Assembly: GCA_050330055.1 (NCBI GenBank)
Contig: JBHJOF010000354.1
Coordinates: 1-8,660 of the forward strand
DNA from: JBHJOF01 sp050330055
Lineage (GTDB): Bacteria; Pseudomonadota; Alphaproteobacteria; Kiloniellales; JAKSDN01
Direction: 5' to 3'
Length of the DNA: 8,660 bases
A program made the position numbers and the translations under genes. Positions 5,958 to 8,660 of this stretch are shown here, in pieces. The stretch's first letter is position 1; each line of letters starts with the position of its first letter. Below the pieces are notes generated by a model that saw nothing but the letters and a program-made list of their open reading frames with translations, was not told where the DNA came from and did no database searches.

Positions 5958-7178
5958 CTAGTCACTCGGCAGGAGACCGGGGAGTAACAAGGTTGTCGTG
6001 AGTCCCGGCAGGGGCCGGGTCGTCCAACGGCGCGCTCGCCCGCGGCCAAACGACTGCACCTTGCCTGCCGCCGCAAGCGAGTCGAGCGCCCGCTGCACGG
6101 TCCGCTGGCTGGCCCCCAGGGCAAGCGCCAGGGCCGAGCTCGACCAGGCCTCCCCGTCGGCCAGGAAGGCGAGCACCGCTCCATGCTCCTCTTCGACGGG
6201 CGGCGCCAGCACGACGACCTCGTGCGTGCCGCGCGGCGTTAGCGCATAGCCTCGCTTCGTGGCGCTCACGCCGGCCAGCGTCCGAAGCGCCACACGAAGC
6301 CGCCCGATCTCGACTCGCAAGCGGGCACGATGCGAGTCGTCGGCGTGCTTTGCCCGGAACGCCCGCGTGAGCAGCGTGCCCCTCGACACATCCTCGGGCC
6401 ACGCCTCGCCCAGGGCGCGAGCCAGCGCGAACAGCACCGGGCGAGTCGCGAGCGAGACCACCGTGCTTGCGTCACGCACCACGTGACGGCAGGCATCCAC
6501 GACGAGTGCCTTTGACGTCAGCAGCGCTTCCACGTCCTCGAGCAGCAGGGGGCGCTCCTCGCCACGCGCAATCAGGCGCGCCGCGGGCGTGCTCAGGACA
6601 AGCGCTGCGCTATCGACCTCAGCCGTAAGCGCAGAGATATCTGCCTCGCGGGCGGCATGACGAGCTCGAGCGAGCGCCTCACGCGCCGCCTTCGTCCGCA
6701 GGCGCCGCATCGCGATCCCGGCAACGACCAGCTCGTGGGCGGCCTTCAGCGCGGGCGGGAAGGGCGCGGGGTCGAGACCGGCAAGCGCCTGCTCGGCCTC
6801 GTCAAGGCGGCCGATCAGGAGCAGGCGCCGGACCTCGAGAGTCCGGGCGTGCGCTGCATTCACGTGGTCGCCGTACGCTTCGAGCGTCACCCGCGCGGCC
6901 TCGAGCGCCTTCGCAGGCCGGCCCAGGTCGCGTGAGACGAGCGCGATCTCGGCCTCGGCAACGACGCAGCGCGCGCGGGCCACCGCCTCCTTCGGACCGA
7001 AGGCACGCGCCGCGCGCCGCAGGAGCAATTTCGCGCGAACGAGATCGCCGAGCTGCGCCATCGCGATGCCGCGAAGCGCGAGCGCGGGCGCGTCCTCGCG
7101 CAGGGCGACCCGGTTCAGCGCGCCGAGCGGATCACCCGTCGCGAGCGCACGGGCCGCAGCCGTGATCAGCGAGTCCAT
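5958..7178 (-). CDS. TPR-like/winged-helix transcriptional regulator
   Basis: This 406-aa protein appears to be a DNA-binding regulator. Residues 1 to about 200 are Ala/Leu/Arg-rich paired helices with TPR-like character (for example ALALRGIAMAQLGDLVRAKLLL at 32-53, whose pattern recurs). Residues about 238-315 resemble an OmpR/SARP-type winged helix (LLTRAF, then ARLRVEIGRLRVAL, then a KRGYALTP wing). Residues about 331-388 form a second helix-turn-helix (SSSALALALGASQRTVQRALDSL, then GKVQSFGRGRARRW as a wing). No receiver, kinase or membrane segment is visible, so the helical N-terminus is the likely sensing or interaction part. The ATG at 7178 has a weak GGCGGGA ribosome site. The gene heads a minus-strand unit with the propeller gene and is divergent from the AHSA1/DUF899 genes, the usual setting for a local regulator. 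The effector is unknown. Length and domain calls are from pattern only. Confidence 0.78.
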   Translation of the reverse strand: MDSLITAAARALATGDPLGALNRVALREDAPALALRGIAMAQLGDLVRAKLLLRRAARAFGPKEAVARARCVVAEAEIALVSRDLGRPAKALEAARVTLEAYGDHVNAAHARTLEVRRLLLIGRLDEAEQALAGLDPAPFPPALKAAHELVVAGIAMRRLRTKAAREALARARHAAREADISALTAEVDSAALVLSTPAARLIARGEERPLLLEDVEALLTSKALVVDACRHVVRDASTVVSLATRPVLFALARALGEAWPEDVSRGTLLTRAFRAKHADDSHRARLRVEIGRLRVALRTLAGVSATKRGYALTPRGTHEVVVLAPPVEEEHGAVLAFLADGEAWSSSALALALGASQRTVQRALDSLAAAGKVQSFGRGRARRWTTRPLPGLTTTLLLPGLLPSD

Positions 7179-7303
7179 CGGAATCCCGCCACACTTGTAA
7201 CTCCCAGCGTTCGGTGCCCCGGCCCTAAGTCTATCCCACGACCGCCAACCCGCTGGTCGTATCGAGAACCCTACGCAACCAACACCTTGAGGAGAAATCG
7301 CAC
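7179..7303. promoter_or_regulatory. Divergent intergenic region with inverted repeats
   Basis: This 125-bp region separates the regulator from the AHSA1 gene and should hold both promoters. ACGACC (7238-7243) is an inverted copy of GGTCGT (7255-7260), and CCAGCG (7204-7209) is an inverted copy of CGCTGG (7251-7256), so either could be an operator half-site pair for the divergent regulator. A good ribosome site AGGAGA (7290-7295) precedes the ATG at 7304 by 8 nt. No clear -35/-10 box is recognised. Confidence 0.35.
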
Positions 7304-7750
7304 ATGCCGGATATCTTACACAGAGTGGGGCTCAAATCGTCGTCCCCGAATGACGCCTACAGGGCTTTGAGCACGCTTGAAGGCCTTTCCGCCTGGTGGA
7401 CGAACGAAACGCAGGGGGAAAGCGAAGTCGGCGGAGTGATCCAGTTCCGCTTTGGGGCCAACGGCGGCTTCGACATGAAGGTCCTCGAGCTCGATCCCGC
7501 CAAGCGCGTGCTCTGGCAAGTCGTCGATGGGCCCGAGGAGTGGATCGGCACAAAGGTCGGCTTCGAGCTCAGGCAGGACAGCGACTATACCATCGTCCTC
7601 TTCAAGCATGAGGGCTGGAAGGAGCCGATTGAGTTCATGCACCATTGCAGCACCAAGTGGGCGCTCTTTCTGATGAGCCTGAAGTCGCTTGTCGAAATCG
7701 GAAAGGGCGCCCCCCATCCGAACGATGTCAGGATCGACAACTGGAAATAA
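7304..7750 (+). CDS. AHSA1-type SRPBCC domain protein
   Basis: This 148-aa protein has the layout of the AHSA1 (Aha1 C-terminal-like) branch of the SRPBCC/START superfamily, a helix-grip fold with a deep ligand pocket. Landmarks are the N-terminal strand and helix (HRVGLKSSSPNDAYRALS, 6-23), the WW pair at 31-32 in LSAWWT, GGVIQFRFG (43-51), the MKVLELDPAKRVLWQV block (58-73) and the long C-terminal helix STKWALFLMSLKSLVEIGKG (116-135). The length is usual for a single-domain member. The ligand is unknown; such proteins often sit beside small regulators, as here. The start follows AGGAGA. DUF899 lies 104 nt downstream on the same strand, with a strong hairpin in the gap, so the two may be only partly co-transcribed. 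An Hsp90 activator role should not be inferred from the domain name. Confidence 0.9.
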   Translation: MPDILHRVGLKSSSPNDAYRALSTLEGLSAWWTNETQGESEVGGVIQFRFGANGGFDMKVLELDPAKRVLWQVVDGPEEWIGTKVGFELRQDSDYTIVLFKHEGWKEPIEFMHHCSTKWALFLMSLKSLVEIGKGAPHPNDVRIDNWK

Positions 7751-7767
7751 GCCCGCAGCGAGCGATC

Positions 7768-7794
7768 GCGGGTCAGATCGGCCGACTGACCCGC
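7768..7794 (+). terminator. Strong hairpin between AHSA1 and DUF899 genes
   Basis: GCGGGTCAG (7768-7776) pairs perfectly with CTGACCCGC (7786-7794). The 9-nt loop contains the self-complementary TCGGCCGA (7778-7785). It lies 18 nt after the AHSA1 stop and is not followed by a T-run, so it may be an attenuator, an RNA-stabilising end, or an operator rather than a classical intrinsic terminator. Confidence 0.5.
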
Positions 7795-7854
7795 GCGCCT
7801 CGACCGGAGTTAATCGTCCTCTCACTGAGCATGCTGTCAAGCAGGAGGTCAACT

Positions 7855-8559
7855 ATGCGGAATCAAGTCGTATCGCGCGAGGAATGGCTGAAGGCGCGCC
7901 ATGAGCTGCTCGCTGCCGAGAAGGAGTTCACGCGTCAGCGTGATGCGCTGACGCGCCGCCGCATGGCGATGCCCTGGGAACGCGTGGAGAAGCCCTACCG
8001 GTTCGAGGGGCCGGATGGCGCTCTCTCGCTCGCCGATCTCTTCGACGGACGCTCACAGCTGATCGTCTATCACTTCATGTTCGCTCCCGACTGGGAGGAA
8101 GGGTGCAAATCCTGCTCCTTCTGGGCCGACAATTTCAACGGCATCCCGGTCCATCTCAATCATCGCGACGTGACATTCATGGTCGTGTCGCGCGCTCCCT
8201 TCGCCAAGATTGACGCCTACAGGAAGCGCATGGGCTGGAGCTTCCCCTGGGTCTCGTCCCATGGAAGCGATTTCAATTTCGACTATCACGTCTCTTTCAC
8301 GAAGGACGAGCTCGCCAGCGGCAAGGTCCGCTACAACTACGGCTTGGTCGAAGGTTGCGACGAGTTGCCGGGCCTGAGCGTCTTTTACAAAAACGAGAAT
8401 GGCGAGCTCTTTCACAGCTATTCCTGCTACGGGCGGGGCATCGACATGGTCAATGGCGCCTACCAGTTCCTCGACCTGGTGCCCAAGGGCCGCGACGAGG
8501 ACGCGTTCGACTTCTCGATGGAGTGGGTGCGCCGCAATGACGAGTACGACAGCTGCTGA
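7855..8559 (+). CDS. DUF899 family thioredoxin-like protein
   Basis: This 234-aa protein matches the DUF899 family (thioredoxin-like fold; COG4312). Landmarks are the N-terminal VSREEWLKARHELLAAEKE helix (6-24), LADLFDGRSQLIVYHFMF (59-76), the APDWEEGCKSCSFWADNFNG block (77-96) with a CxxC pair at Cys84/Cys87, VVSRAP (110-115), KRMGWSFPWVSS (124-135) and DFNFDYHVSF (139-148). The Cys pair lies in the position of a redox motif, but activity in this family is not established. No signal peptide is seen. The start at 7855 is chosen because AGGAGG (7843-7848) lies 6 nt upstream; the frame is open further upstream only because it overlaps the AHSA1 gene. The gene follows the AHSA1 gene on the same strand and is followed by hairpins. 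A reducing or detoxifying role is possible but unproven. Confidence 0.93.
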   Translation: MRNQVVSREEWLKARHELLAAEKEFTRQRDALTRRRMAMPWERVEKPYRFEGPDGALSLADLFDGRSQLIVYHFMFAPDWEEGCKSCSFWADNFNGIPVHLNHRDVTFMVVSRAPFAKIDAYRKRMGWSFPWVSSHGSDFNFDYHVSFTKDELASGKVRYNYGLVEGCDELPGLSVFYKNENGELFHSYSCYGRGIDMVNGAYQFLDLVPKGRDEDAFDFSMEWVRRNDEYDSC

Positions 8560-8598
8560 GCCGGGTCGTCGAGGATGCCTCGTCCGCGGCACGGTGCT

Positions 8599-8614
8599 GC
8601 GGCCGTTCGGCCGC
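8599..8614 (+). terminator. Short GC hairpin after DUF899 gene
   Basis: GCGGCCG (8599-8605) and CGGCCGC (8608-8614) are inverted copies around TT, in practice a stem of about five pairs with a CGTTCG loop. It lies 39 nt after the stop codon and just before the larger palindrome, so it may contribute to transcription end. Weak alone. Confidence 0.3.
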
Positions 8615-8629
8615 CGGGCGCAAACGAAT

Positions 8630-8655
8630 GGGCCGGCGGGGGCCCCCGCCGGCCC
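8630..8655 (+). terminator. 26-bp perfect palindrome, terminator-like
   Basis: 8630-8642 (GGGCCGGCGGGGG) is followed directly by its exact inverted copy, 8643-8655, and then GATCC. The outer arm and the GATCC tail match the hairpin at 5123-5155. It is the likely end of the DUF899 transcript. The window ends at 8660, so whether a T-run follows cannot be seen. Confidence 0.6.
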
Positions 8656-8660
8656 GATCC

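Noticed and set aside
5475..5987. 170-codon plus-strand frame over the propeller gene
   Set aside because: No recognisable motif, while the minus strand shows regular propeller repeats and a ribosome site.
7645..7854. Longer N-terminus for the DUF899 protein
   Set aside because: The extension overlaps the AHSA1 gene out of frame and crosses the intergenic hairpin; AGGAGG directly supports the start at 7855.

Overview
The window is GC-rich DNA from the chromosome of a proteobacterium, most likely an alphaproteobacterium. The evidence is the style of its ParC, a TRAP permease pair of the mannitol/chloroaromatic subfamily (FcbT2/FcbT3-like), the DUF899/AHSA1-domain gene content, and intergenic palindromes of the kind common in Rhizobiales and Rhodospirillales. 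The genus cannot be fixed from the sequence; this placement is inference.

Layout, left to right. (1) 1-240: a REP-like palindrome (11-104), then a structured leader (128-233) in front of parC. The leader has two hairpins with near-identical loops, the second of which buries the parC Shine-Dalgarno. (2) 241-2475 (+): parC, topoisomerase IV subunit A. (3) 2476-2870: a 395-bp gap with a 158-bp composite inverted repeat and a possible operator. (4) 2871-4997 (+): dctQ and dctM, the two membrane subunits of a TRAP transporter, with no substrate-binding protein gene in the window. (5) 4998-5267: a convergent intergenic region with a terminator-like hairpin and a two-hairpin dispersed repeat. The end of that repeat supplies the stop codon of the next gene. 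(6) 5268-7178 (-): a two-gene unit of a TPR/winged-helix regulator followed by a small beta-propeller protein. (7) 7304-8559 (+): divergent from it, an AHSA1-type SRPBCC protein and then a DUF899 thioredoxin-like protein, with a strong hairpin between them. (8) 8560-8660: hairpins, including a 26-bp perfect palindrome that matches the hairpin after dctM.

How the genes may work together. parC is housekeeping. The TRAP pair would import an organic acid or related solute using a binding protein encoded elsewhere. The right half looks like a small accessory module: a regulator transcribed away from AHSA1 and DUF899 genes, with the propeller gene behind the regulator. The functions of the propeller, AHSA1 and DUF899 proteins are not known from sequence alone. 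No phage, transposase, CRISPR, tRNA or rRNA was seen. The points most worth following are the possible RNA switch upstream of parC, the regulator/propeller/AHSA1/DUF899 module, and the repeat that ends a coding region.
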